The notes below the pieces were generated by a model that was not told where the DNA came from, searched no databases, and was given only the letters and a program-made list of their open reading frames with translations. This document shows, one piece after another, positions 1 to 12,000 of a stretch of DNA of 64,000 bases. The stretch is from NCBI GenBank assembly GCA_030490835.1, contig CM059972.1:31413452-31477451 (forward strand). The letters run 5' to 3'. Within the stretch, counting starts at the first letter, position 1. Every line of letters begins with the position of its first letter. Made by a program: the position numbers and the translations under genes. The stretch comes from Annona cherimola. Lineage: Eukaryota; Streptophyta; Magnoliopsida; Magnoliales; Annonaceae.

Positions 1-201
1 TAGGGGTAATGATAAGTAGTAAAGATGATAAAGTTAAAATAGATAATTGTGTGGGTAATTATGTAGAAATGATTGAAAAGTAGGGTAGTTGTATAGGAAA
101 ATGTGAAAAAATAATTAAAAAATATGATAGTTGTGGAGAGTGAAAAGTTTTAGATTGAAAAGTTTTAACTTGACACTTTTTAACCATTGTCAAACATACC
201 C
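1..201. mobile_element. Tourist-like MITE, truncated by the window edge
   Basis: It ends CAAACATACCC followed by TTA at 202-204. Its sequence is almost the reverse complement of 205-420, so it is a second copy in opposite orientation. The left end lies outside the window. A TTA target and a GGGTRTGTTTGG terminus indicate the PIF/Harbinger (Tourist) superfamily. Confidence 0.7.
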
Positions 202-204
202 TTA

Positions 205-485
205 GGGTGTGTTTGGCAACAACAAAAAATTGTCAAGTTAAAACTTTTCAATCTAAAACTTTTCACTCTCCACAACTATCATATTTTTTAATTATTTTTT
301 CACATTTTCCTATACAACTACCCTACTTTTCAATCATTTCTACACAACTACCAACACAACAAACCTATTTATTTCAACTTTATCCTATTTATTCCTCATC
401 ATTACCCCTATTATATTACATCATTTGACAACTTCTCATCTCTACAACTTTTCATCAAAAGTTTTATCCATTCCCAAACACACCC
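205..485. mobile_element. Tourist-like MITE with TTA target duplication
   Basis: Left end GGGTGTGTTTGG and right end CCAAACACACCC are perfect 12-bp inverted repeats. TTA flanks both sides (202-204 and 486-488), the PIF/Harbinger signature. The interior is AT-rich with no coding capacity. The ORF here is not a gene. Confidence 0.85.
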
Positions 486-491
486 TTAGTC

Positions 492-792
492 TACTTCAAA
501 AAATTCATTTATAATTACTTTTTTTATTTTTTCTTCATACACTTGTTTATTTAAGTGTATTTAACATATAAACCAAGTTTCACCATTTTTAGATATATGT
601 ATATATTTTTTATATTTTTAAAGATAGAAATATTTTAAATATATATATACACTTATATATTTAAAATTTTCAAAAATATATATACCCATCTAAAAGTGGT
701 GAAATTTGATTTATATATTAAATATACTTATATAAACACAAGTGAATGAAGAAAAAAATAAAAAAGTTGTTGTAAACGATTTTTTTGAGATA
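492..792. repeat. Foldback (palindromic) element, AT-rich
   Basis: The two halves are near-complements around position 642. The left arm runs from TACTTCAAAAAATTC. The right arm reads TATCTCAAAAAAATCG on the other strand, and both continue through CTTCATxCACTTG and GTATTTAACATATAAA-like sequence. No target duplication was found. Confidence 0.6.
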
Positions 793-1117
793 GGATATTT
801 ACTTACTTGAGTTAACACTCATTGTGGAAAAATATAATTGTTAAGTAATTACTGTATTTCTGGTTCCACGATGACGTACGATTAGGAAAGTGCATTACTG
901 TCCAAACAGTAATGAAACTTCCATGTTTTTAACTTGAATAAACTTTCAGCGATGTATCAATTTTTTGCTATTTATAAGAAAGACAAGATTAGTGAACTTC
1001 AAGAGAGTTTCAAATGCTTGCACTCTGGAGTTCTGGTGTGCAGCAAATCTATTGAAATTATAAGAATTGTTTTTAAAATGTATATTGCACTAGTGAGAGA
1101 ATAGATTGAACTTCTTT

Positions 1118-1396
1118 TTTTTTTTTTTTTTTTTGATTGGGAGATATTTACATACATCTCAACATGTATTACACTTAAAGCTCTGAGACATTCTTATAAA
1201 GTTGGAGATACAACTCCACCAAATAATCAGGAAGACACAGCTTCCAACAATCAAACGGGAGACCACTACTCCCACAACAACCTGACGGGAGACACAACTC
1301 CCACATTTTTTTCAGTCGTGGTCGAAATCCCATGACGCGGGGATTCGAACACACGACGCAACAGCGCTGCCCATACGAGACATCGGCTCGGTTGGT
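1118..1396 (-). mobile_element. tRNA-derived SINE
   Basis: Flanked by TAGATTGAACTTCTTT at 1102-1117 and 1397-1412, a 16-bp direct repeat. In minus orientation it starts with a tRNA-like head holding a box B match (GTGTTCGAATCCCC). It ends in a poly-A tract, seen as a poly-T run at about 1114-1134 on the plus strand. Length about 280 bp. The short ORF crossing it is not a gene. Confidence 0.85.
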
Positions 1397-1869
1397 TAGA
1401 TTGAACTTCTTTAGGTGTTAAACGTAACCTTTTAATATAGGTGAAGATTTGTGCCAGATATAACCAAGATGCAGTGCAATTGGAGTTGCAGTAAGTTTCA
1501 ATCATTTTTTTAATCTATATATTTCTTACCTCTTTTTTCATTCTTGTAATTCAATTTCATTTTTCGTTTTTTTATTATATTATAAGAAGACAATGCTTCA
1601 TTCCAGATTCAATACTCGATCTCATATTCACATACCCAATGCGATACTACTAAATTATGCCCCAGTTTGTAATTCTGTTTTGGTTATATTATTTCTTTGA
1701 AGTGAATATATTGGTTTAAGTATCTAAATTAACAGATCTCACGTTTATTAGAAGCTCATTTCAGTTATTAATTTAGTAGGATCATGCAAAATATAAATAT
1801 AATATAGATAATAATAGAAGCATGAAATAAATAAAGCAAAAGATTCATGGTACATATCTTTTATACTAA

Positions 1870-2124
1870 GGGGACGTTTAGGATTTTAAATTTTATGGGA
1901 ATCGTGGGATGGGGTGGGAATAAAAAATGAAATATTTTGAAAATTGTATGATGATATGAAATGATAGCAGTAAAGTTAGAATAAATTAGTTGTTGGATGA
2001 TAACTGATAGAAAAAATAATTAGAATATATGGATAAAAGTGGGAAAATATAATAATTAGTTGATTACTAATAGAGCTTGAAAACTGTGGTCTCATCATTT
2101 CCCATCTCAATTACCAAACAAGCC
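1870..2124. mobile_element. Probable Tourist/hAT-like MITE remnant
   Basis: The left end GGGGACGTTTAGG and right end CCAAACAAGCC are weak inverted repeats. The interior resembles the better-defined element at 44227-44488. A target duplication is not clear. Confidence 0.35.
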
Positions 2125-2256
2125 AAGTTATCTAAATTTTGGCAAGATATTTTGTAGAAAATAGAAACAGCTGAATCTAAATGATCCATATTGTAGCTGC
2201 ACAACTTACGAAAAATGCATTGCGACTTTTTAATTATTTATTTGTGTAACAATATT

Positions 2257-2955
2257 TTGTTTGGTAAGCCATAAAATTTTTAGTATAAAAGTCTTTGAAT
2301 TGATGTAAAATGATGCAATATGATGGAAGTAATGATAAAAAAATAAATAAATTAAAGATAAAATAGATAGATTATTTATATGGATAATTGTATATAAATA
2401 ATCGAGAAGTAGAGTAGTTGCATATGAAAATATTAATAAATAGTTTAAAATAAAGTAAAAGTTGTGAGCTAAAAGTTTTAGAAATTTTTGCAAATATGTC
2501 TGTAACATTTAACCAATATTGCATACATGTCCCTAAGTTTGCTGATGTTGCAACTATACCCACAAAGTTTATATAAATTTGCAAACGTGTTCCTTTCGTT
2601 AGGATGCCGTTAAAATTTTAGTAAAATGACTATAATGCCCGTTAAGGCAAGTAATACACTTGTAAAAATTTTAAATATTTTAAGTATATATAAAAAATCT
2701 AAAATAATAATATATGTAAAAATACACTTGGCTTAAAAGAGCATTATCATTATTTTACAGAAAATTCTAACGACGTCGTAATGAAATGGACATACTTGTA
2801 AATTGATACAAACTTTGTGGGTATATTTGCAATATTGATAAACTTAAGGGCGTAGATACAATATGGGTCAACTTTGTAGGCATATTTATAAAAATCTCAA
2901 AATTTTAAATGAAACAATTTTATTACAAAAAGTTTGGTTGTTTTGCCGAGCATAC
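2257..2955. mobile_element. Tourist-like MITE interrupted by a Mutator-like element
   Basis: 2257-2480 resembles the MITE at 205-485, with AAAATAGATAG, TAGAGTAGTTG and AGTTGTGAGCTAAAAG segments. Similar sequence ending TTTGGTTGTTTTGC resumes after 2898. The gap is exactly the foldback element at 2481-2898. Outer borders are approximate. Confidence 0.45.
2481..2898. mobile_element. Mutator-like foldback MITE, copy 1
   Basis: Its long arms are complementary (GAAATTTTTGCAAATATG against GAGATTTTTATAAATATG on the other strand). It is flanked by AAAGTTTTA (2472-2480) and AAAATTTTA (2899-2907), a 9-bp duplication with one mismatch. A 9-bp duplication fits the Mutator superfamily. The same family recurs at 42690-43133. 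Confidence 0.75.
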
Positions 2956-5679
2956 AATGTAATCAGAAATATCAATTGCTAATGCCACGCGTAGCCCGCT
3001 TTGATGACAATGAAACGTGGCATACACGTTCGGACGGGAATTATTATTATTATTTTTTTGTTAAAAAGCTTTTTTTACCCGATGACAAAGGACCCTTGAA
3101 AAGAAAACTCGGACCCTACCTTTTCACCACCCGCTAATGCTGGCAAAATCATGATGGCAAATTCACAAATCATGGACATGGACCTTTTACTCGGAATATG
3201 GATCCCATGCACGTGTCTATGGACATCATAGCCACCGTGGCCCAAAAAATAAAAAAGCACAAATTTTCGGACCGTCCACGTAGGAAAGGGCAGAAAGGGC
3301 CCACCAGCCTTGCGAATAAAGGCGGGGGGTGGTGTTTGGGAACTACAACCTCACTCTTCTACCTTTAGCAATTAGAAATGGCAATTAATGGAATGATGAA
3401 GAAGAAGTGGCCCACCTAGATTCCGCCATTTAGGGCCCGGGACCACCCCCCTGTTTGGTGGCTTGTACACTGCCGTCCTTTTCCCAAGAAAATAATGTGC
3501 CGGATTTGGACGGCTCAAATCATCTGGTCCCTCTCCTCCTCTGCGCCCCCCCGCTATCAATCTCCACCGACCATTCTCAGCGGTGGTTACAACCGCCGGA
3601 CTATCGGCCCCACCGACGAATGGGCTCAACATTCTGTTCAAAACCCAACTTGAATGCAGCGGTTGGGCCTATTAAAAACAAAAATACCATTTTCGTCTTC
3701 CGTCTTTCATTGCACAACCAACGGCCAAGCACCTCCGCTGGCACGAGTACATGCCTTCATGATCAATAGCTGTCCATCCGTTATGTGATCAATTAAGATC
3801 TCCGCACAAAGAATAATCGATCTAAGGTAGTAATAGCCAATGGACCGTCGCGATCACCGGAACGAGGGTCCCACCGTCCTGCCTTGATGGAACGCGACTG
3901 CGATATCCACGTCCGCAACTTCCAACGAGAATGCCATCCCTCCCATGCACGTACCAACTACCGCCCCATGACAAAATGCGTTGGGCTGCTGATGCGTCTT
4001 CCACACTTTCCCAACCGCGCAACTCACTCCTCTCATATCCCAGCATTTTTTGAGCCATCTGATCCGTTGAATTTACTTAAATGGGGAGGAAAAGCATTTA
4101 CAAATTTTCACTTAAGTCATTCGATTAGAATTCATCTGTGATAATTTGAACATCTTTTTAGAAAAGAAATTAAAGATTAGGTTTTCGATATAAATTTGAA
4201 CATGTACGAATCAGATATAAAATATAAAATTTTGCAAGGACTGGATTGAACAGAAAATATCCATCTTGCCATCGAGCCAATGAGAGAGCGTCAGCATTCA
4301 GGTGGCCGCGTGCAAACCGTTCCAGCAGCTTGCAGCCACCGAAACAAATGAGTCGGCGCAACGGCTCGTCATGTGCACAGTCGCACGTATTCACTGGCAT
4401 GGTAATAGCGTCAAAAAATTTTAAAAAAATGGGTGGACCGTCATAAAGCTCTGGCCATCGAACGTAGGTTTTTGATAATTCGTAATTTTCTTCTAATTTT
4501 TGGGTGTTATAATTTGATAAGCTAATGAGCATGCGGTGGAAATTTTTAATTATCTTTTAATAATTTTTATAACAGACCCGATTATAAAATTCGTGCCAAG
4601 CATATATTTTAAGCGCATGAACGCGTCTGGCGTTTCGTACGCCACCGGAGTTATTTCCAAATTACCCAATATTAGTTACCAAGGAGCGATTTCCAGGCCG
4701 CGACTGAAAACACACAAGTTATGCTTTTGCTTAGATTCTACACGTATTGGGTCAGTCATTTACTAATCCAGACTGTAATAATGAAGTCTATCATTACAGA
4801 ATCAAAATCTTTGAATTTTTTTATTGCTATAAGGTTACCACCGAATCGAGATCTCTGTTAATTTACCCCATTCTTTCCTATGGAGGAGATCCAAATAATA
4901 AGGCATTCTAATGATCCCAAAATTAAAAAGATTTCCGCTAGCATGCCAAGCAAGTTTCTTAGAGACCACGGATTCACGCCTGCGTATGAGCTTTCATGAA
5001 ATCCGGTGCAGCAGCAAACCTGGGCTTTTGGGGCTGAGCTGCAGAATATCATTTCCCCGTTCTGATTCGCTACTGGCAAACGCCTCGAGACAGGTCCGAC
5101 GGATGGCTGCTGTAAGGAAACTCCCCACATTCATCTGTCTCTTTCCATATCCTGGTAATATTTTTGGAAAATCGGATCCGCTAAATCTGTGAACAAGATC
5201 ATGATAAGATTAATTTGGAATTATTAATACCTAATTCAGGCAACCGTTATACATAAAAATGTTAATCAGAATACATTCAAATTGGTAATTAGTTGGATGA
5301 AATTAGGCAAATAATAACGGAACGAAATAATCAGGATTATGAATTTACTTTTATGAATATAAATTAAAAAGACCGAGGCACACGTGAGAGGTTTGCCTAC
5401 AGGTGTTGCATTCTATGATTGTGTATCTCGCAAAAGGCATCTCTCTCCTTTTTCCCGCTGCGCCGGAGAGGGTGGTAGCAACGCCTGCCCTTGCCCGGGA
5501 ATCCCGGTCAGCCTAGCTTCCCCCGTGATTCCTTGGACCCCACTTCACCCTCGCCTCTCCAAAACCATCTTCGCAGCCCATTTCCATCAACGGCGCGCCT
5601 GACCCCCTGCCCGCTGCCCGTCAGCCCTTCCCCCTTTCCCTCTCTCGGTAATAAGAAAAAAAGAAAAATTCCCTTTTTT
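2956..5679. other. Intergenic region upstream of the SNF4-type gene
   Basis: Mixed sequence, partly GC-richer between 3280 and 4000. Several short ORFs exist on both strands, but none shows a recognisable protein or consistent codon pattern. I see no gene. It may hold distal promoter elements. Confidence 0.5.
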
Positions 5680-6063
5680 TAATGCATAGATATATTTCCA
5701 CTTCGTCTCTCCTCCTCTCTCTTCTCCATCTGATCCACCGGTGCCCAATCTTCAGTGACATTTGTCACCATTTTTAATAGAGACACTGCTTTTTGTTACT
5801 AGGGTTAGGGTTTATTTTCAAAATCACATCTTCTCTATGTAAACATACCATCGATACCATTTTTAGAGGAAATCCGACAGAAGATTTGCGTTTTTTTTGG
5901 CGTGTGTGGAGGTTTGGATCTGCTGGCTATGGTGATCGAGCATTGAGGGGTCCTCCGTCGAGGATCCCTGTTCTCAGGAAATCCAAAATTAGGGTTTCTG
6001 TTTCGGGAATTTGGAAGATGATTGTTCGAACTGGACGTTCGTGACTACTTGGAATTTCGAGCA
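5680..6063 (+). promoter_or_regulatory. Probable core promoter and 5' leader of the SNF4-type gene
   Basis: The stretch holds a CT-rich tract at about 5706-5732. A telo-box-like AGGGTTAGGGTTT lies at 5801-5813, a motif common near transcription starts of plant growth and translation genes. A second TTAGGGTTTC lies near 5990. Three short upstream ORFs lie before the main ATG: an AUG directly followed by a stop (5837-5842), a 5-codon one (5929-5946) and an 8-codon one (6018-6044) ending 19 nt before the start. The transcription start is not visible, so which uORFs are transcribed is unknown. Confidence 0.5.
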
Positions 6064-9000
6064 ATGTTCGCCCCGCGGCCGAGTTCGCCGCTGTCACCAG
6101 AGAGCAGCGTGGGTGCGGGCGCTGTACTGGTGCCGACTCAGTTCGTGTGGCCTTATGGCGGCAGGAAAGTGTTTCTCACGGGATCGTTCACAAGGTTAGA
6201 GTTATATTATTTGAATTTAGTCTGCATGGTATTGTGGTGGATCTTCTATCGGTTTAATTTAGAATTTTTTTTTCTTTATTATTATTATTTTTTCTGTTTC
6301 ATGTTTTGGACTGTATGGCTATCATTCCTTTTGTTGTTGGATACAGGTGTTTGTAAAAATGGACTTTCTAAGATGCCATTTGATCTACGATGATTCAAGA
6401 AATTTTTTTTTTTTTTTTTCTCTTTCTTCTTCTTTTTACCATGTGTGTGGAGGATTAGTCGAATATTTATGTAATGCTGGAGCTGTGCGCCTTTACTTCC
6501 TTTTCATATTATTGGCACGCTGTGGGGGATGGCGGGAAGTGTTTGGGATACGCTAATCTCAGCACTTCTTGTGGGTTCTTGGAGCCGATGGTTAATGGTG
6601 GGCGTAATTTAACTTGGTATATTTACTCTGTTTAGGCAGCTCAGAGGACATCTTTGTTAAACACCTATCACATTCTTGATTACGATCTCCAAAATTGCGC
6701 TCTCTCTCGCTCTCTCTCTCCATTAGAATTTCGCCATCAAGCACAGCCAGCATGATTCCTAGGCATAAGTTGGTAGTTAGGCTTTATCAATATTTTTTTT
6801 TTTTTGCTACATATATAAAGCTCATATGAACTGAATAATTGAAAGAAGAATGCTGATACTTTGAGCACTGTCCACAGCAATGCTTGTTGTGTTTTGGTTA
6901 GTTTATCATACTTCTTGTTGTCGGACTGATATAGACACTCTCATGTCTCTCATTCTCGTAATACTAGGTGGACTGATCATCTGCCAATGTCACCAGTGGA
7001 GGGCTGCCCTTCTGTATTCCAGGTTATCTGCAGCTTACCACCAGGGATTCATCAGGTTGTCTTCTTGGCTGTTCGTCCTTTTGTTTTCGTGTTTCTATTG
7101 ATGTATGGTTACAGTTTTTCCTTTTTTGATTGTCATTGTCATTTCTAAGCCTTGCAAAGTGTGCATTGGTTTAGCTAACATGAATTTAGTTATGCCATTC
7201 TGCTAGATGGTGCCAGTCTCTTTTTTTTTTTTCCATTTCTGTTTATTTAATGTACTGTGGTTTCTTGGTGTTTCTTTTGCCCTCTATTCTCTTCCATTTG
7301 AATCAATTCCTTGTATTTGTTTCATTTTTTTGTTCTCCATGGCAATGTGCCAACCAGCTTTCTGCTCTTCCCTATTACCTGCTGTAGTTATTGTATTTTT
7401 TTAATCGTTGAGTGACCTATTAAAGTTTCAATTTGTGTCTTCATAAATGGAGAAGGAATACTTCTTGCTTGGAAGATTTGCAGATTTGGGGACAGAAAAA
7501 GAGGCTTTTCGTGGCCTGGTTTTGTTGTACATACATACACTACTTGCTGTGTTAGTAATTCATGAGTAGGCCCTTATGGTTTATGGGCAACCAAATACGC
7601 ATAGAATATATGTTATTTATTTGTCTTCCGTACAAAATCTCTCTTGTTAATATTACCTTGTGGTTGTAACTATTTTCAGTACTTACATTTGTACTTTTTT
7701 CTTTGTGCAGTATAAATTTTACGTTGATGGGGAATGGAAGCATGATGAAAGCCAACCTTATGTAACTGGGACCTATGGGATTGTGAACACCATCCTTCTA
7801 ACTACTGCACCGATTCCTGCAGTTTTAACTCCAGATTCACCTGCTCCCAGATCACACATGGATGTTGACAATTATGCCATTCAGAATGCGGTAAATTCAT
7901 TGTCCTCAAAACAAATCATGGAAGCATTTACTGATTTCATATGACTTGGTTTTAGATCTTCAACAGATTAGCGATCTAATAACTTTTCTTTCTAGTGCAG
8001 TATCCGACACCATTTTTGAAGCACTTCTTTCCCCTTTCCTTTTTAATCTTGTGCCCCCTGCCCCCTGCCCCCTGCCCCCTGCCCGCGCACCCCCCCTCCC
8101 AAACCACCACCACCACCACCACCACCTTCCAAATCAGAAAAATAATGTTTCCTACTTTGATGATCCACATGAAGAGGCTCCATGACTATTTCACCATTTA
8201 TTTTGTGTTTCACTTGCTTCTTACTAAAATTTAGTTACAACCATGTGGCATCTATGGACAAAAACTGCCATTTCACAAAATCTAGCATCTATTGGCACAG
8301 ATGGCCATTTCACAAGTTTAACTATCCTAATATTTCATCTAAAACAATACTTCTTGGCAGTAATTTACTGGAACACTTTTTATTTGGTAATTGATAAAAG
8401 TAAAAGAAAAAAAATTCTACCACTTCATTAACTATCTACAACCTTACTTTTTTTCAGTTATTATCTATATTTCGAATCATTATTTCACATTTTTTGATAC
8501 AAATACCCTATCTATTTTTATCTTATTCTCTGTACTCCTGATAAGTACCCCTATCACATTACGTAACTCTTTTACTTCTTCACATATTCCCCAACAAATT
8601 TCTATTTTTTTTTTTTTTTTACTCATTTTACCCAACACTCCTGTCAATGTTTTGTGAATAATAATCCTCCTGTATTAATGTGTTGGCAAATGTGACCAGA
8701 TCTAAATGATAGTGTGTTTGTATCAGCTGTGTCTACATCCAGTTTTAAGCTTTTGTTACTGTCATACTTGTTTAGTCCTAATAGGTGAAGGGATAGTTAT
8801 AGCTTTTTGAAATATTGATTTTAACTTCAGTTGGTAAATATTGTTATTCCTTTCCACCAAAACAGTTATATTCCATGAAATAACAGTTGTATATAAATCT
8901 ATCCGTTTCAGTAGTCAACCTTGTTGAATTTCATCCTCATTGAACTTTTCTTCTTCTAATATGAACAGAGTGAATGTGGTGCTGTACATATATATTCTGC

Positions 9001-12000
9001 AAGAGCATTTTAATATTTTTCTTCTATTCGACGCAGTTGACTTTGTCAACTGGTGCTATGCAGGAGGCGGTACCAAGAATTTCAGAGGCTGATATTGAGA
9101 TTTCTCGCCATAGAATTTCTCTTTTTCTATCGTCACATACAGCTTATGAGTTGCTTCCTGAGTCAGGCAAGGTTTGAAATGCATCAACCTCCTTTCTGAG
9201 GTCCCCATTGTGTCCTGGTTGTGTTTTTGTTCCATCTGATTAAAAATGGACTTAATTTTCAGGTTATTGCTTTGGATATTAACCTACCTGTAAAACAAGC
9301 TTTCCACATCCTTTATGAGCAGGTACTGTCTTTTGCTATTCTTTAATGTCAATGAGTTCCTTGACAAAAGCAAGTTCAAAATCTTCTAGTCTTTTTGTTT
9401 AATTTTCATAAATCCTGCATGGTATTCTATTGTTTGTTTGTATTTAATGCCCTTTCTTTGATGGAATTCTATGGTCAAGGTTGTTGCAAGTCTGCTGAAA
9501 TGGTCAAAATTTTATATTGCTGATTATAAAACCAGCACCATAATTATCAATTTCAAAGCTGTATATTCAACATCTAAACTGGCTAAAATATCAATGCTTG
9601 TGGATAAGTCATTCTGTGAACTATTATTACAATTTAGTGCATCTAGAAATTGATCTAAGCATTTTTGTACAATGTCCACATAATTATACACATTTTTAAT
9701 CAGGCACAAGTCACCCAATAATTTGATTGAAATGAGTTTTAGTAAATTTTAAAACAATTGATGTTAAACAAAATGAATAGATGAGATTTGGTTTAATCAT
9801 CAAGGTGAGCCCCAAATGGGGATGAGACACTGAAATTCTCAGTGGTACCTGCACCATTAAAGTATTTTCCTATGTTTATATAATATATCTCCGGATAGAC
9901 TAGGGTTCACCATGCTTAAATGGGGCTCATTTTGATGATGAAATCAAATCCACTCCACCCATTGTATTTTGTATCATTTATTTAACTAGGATACCAAGTT
10001 CCTTTAAAATCAAATATTTTCATGACTCCCGTCTAAAAAATGTGTAAAATCAATGTAATACTATTGTTGGATTTATATCAAAATTTAAAGCTGTTAATAC
10101 AAAATCTAAACTGTTTAAAACATCAACCTACATGATAAATGATTATATAACCCAGTATAACATTTTAATGGATCTATGATTGGATCAAAGTGTTTTTTGA
10201 TACTTTACACATGATTACACCCAGGATTCCGATTGAGCTGATTTTTGGTGTCATCATAAAACAAATGATGCTAAACCATGTAACTGGTTGAATTTTAATT
10301 TCATTATCAATGTGGGCCTCATTTCATCAATATTGCAGCTTAACCATGGTGCAACCTAGATATCCCATACATATATGGGAATGATTAAAAACAAATGTTT
10401 GCTTGCCAAGGGATCTGTACAAGTGGTTCTCTTTTTTTCCATTTCCTACACGTATCTGAACCAGTTAAAATATTCATCTATGATTATATAGTTATGATGC
10501 CAAAAATCAAACGTTTTGAAAACTTTTACATGCTTTATATTTTTTTTTAACAAATTTTAACAGTTTCATGTCACCCTCAAATGATGTTAAATATTTATAA
10601 CAAGTAAGCTTTCAATGAAATTGATTTTTTGGCATCATAAGCATACGCATACTAATTTATACTTTGAATAGTCGGATGTAAAAAATAACTTTAAAAAATG
10701 TAAAAGTAACCATTTGTATTGCCCCTAGCATACGAGCATTTGGTTTTAGTCATTCCCTCACCTATGACGTAACTTTTGTTGAGTATCTCAATTAATCATT
10801 GACTTACCTACGGTGTCTTCTTTGTAAATTCTCCTTTGCTTTTTTTTGGGTTTTATACAGGATGTGATCCTTGTGAATGTTTCAAGCACTTAGATTATAT
10901 GAGCTTGGGAGAAATTTCAATCTATTTGCCATTGTCAACAGATGCCAAGGATGAGCTGAAATTTGATAAAGCAACAAAAGTCATAGGGATCTTTTCCCTG
11001 GTTGAAAAATTGGAGGGATGGCTAAGGTTAAAATGTATGGATAATGCAGCAAATTGTCTGATTGTACCATTTGTTGTTTGTGCAGCTAGTGCTAATGTAT
11101 TGCAATGGTTTCAACTGAACCTGACTTACCCAACCCAATTCATGATATAGTAAGTTTAGGTATTTTTTCCCCCAAAGAAGGGATGCACAACTTGAGTCGA
11201 ATCAACCTAATTTTGGAAGTGGGTTGGTGCTTGTTTAGGGGGATTGGTCAACTTGGCCCAATTTTGTGTGCTAACATAAAATATAATATTATAAAGAATA
11301 ATACATGGAATATACTGTAAGGTTACAATATGAAATCATAGGATATAGAGGCATTAATTAGACATCATTGCTTTGAATTACTAAGCAATTATATTATTTA
11401 TTCTTTATTTAATGCAGTAAAAATCTTTTTGAGTATTTTATGTTTGTTAATATAAAACCATGCATACAAAAATCAAGGTGGGGCCTGGACATAAAAATAT
11501 TAAAAAGTAAATTTTTATCGATGAATTCTACTTGTCACCATGACCTCTAAATCAAAATTTATTGTTTAGATGTTTTATTAGTAAGTTCGATAGGTGGAAA
11601 GATACAGTAGCTCTAAATAGTCATGTCACTCGTACCATTTTAAGGTAGATTTTTTTAAGGTAGATTTAGCATATAAAATCTATGAAAGAAATTACCACAA
11701 GAATTTTATAGTAAAAATATATAAGAAATCGAGCTCCATAAAATATTCTAAAATTTAATACATATTATGAAAATCTGTTTGAATCTATATTTTGATATAA
11801 TATAAATAGAAGCTTCCAGTCCTTCAGCGATGTTAATGATATAACATAAATTTTGGTCAAAAAAATTATTAGTAGTTTCTGTTTTCCTCTTTGACTATTT
11901 CTCGTTCTCTTCTTCTAACCGTCATTGACCTGATTGGTATCCTAAACTGAACTGATTTTGATAGGTTCAATTTAGGCTGAGTTGTTGTTTAGAAAATAGG

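Noticed and set aside
1266..1505. Short minus-strand ORF and possible tRNA gene around 1330-1396
   Set aside because: The tRNA-like features belong to a SINE bounded by 16-bp duplications; a complete cloverleaf is not present.
3372..4058. GC-richer ORFs upstream of the SNF4-type gene
   Set aside because: Overlapping in both strands, no motif, and no splice-joined continuation into a known protein.
6022..6393. Long ORF overlapping SNF4 exon 1
   Set aside because: It is exon 1 read through the intron; the frame is the real one only from 6064 to 6194.
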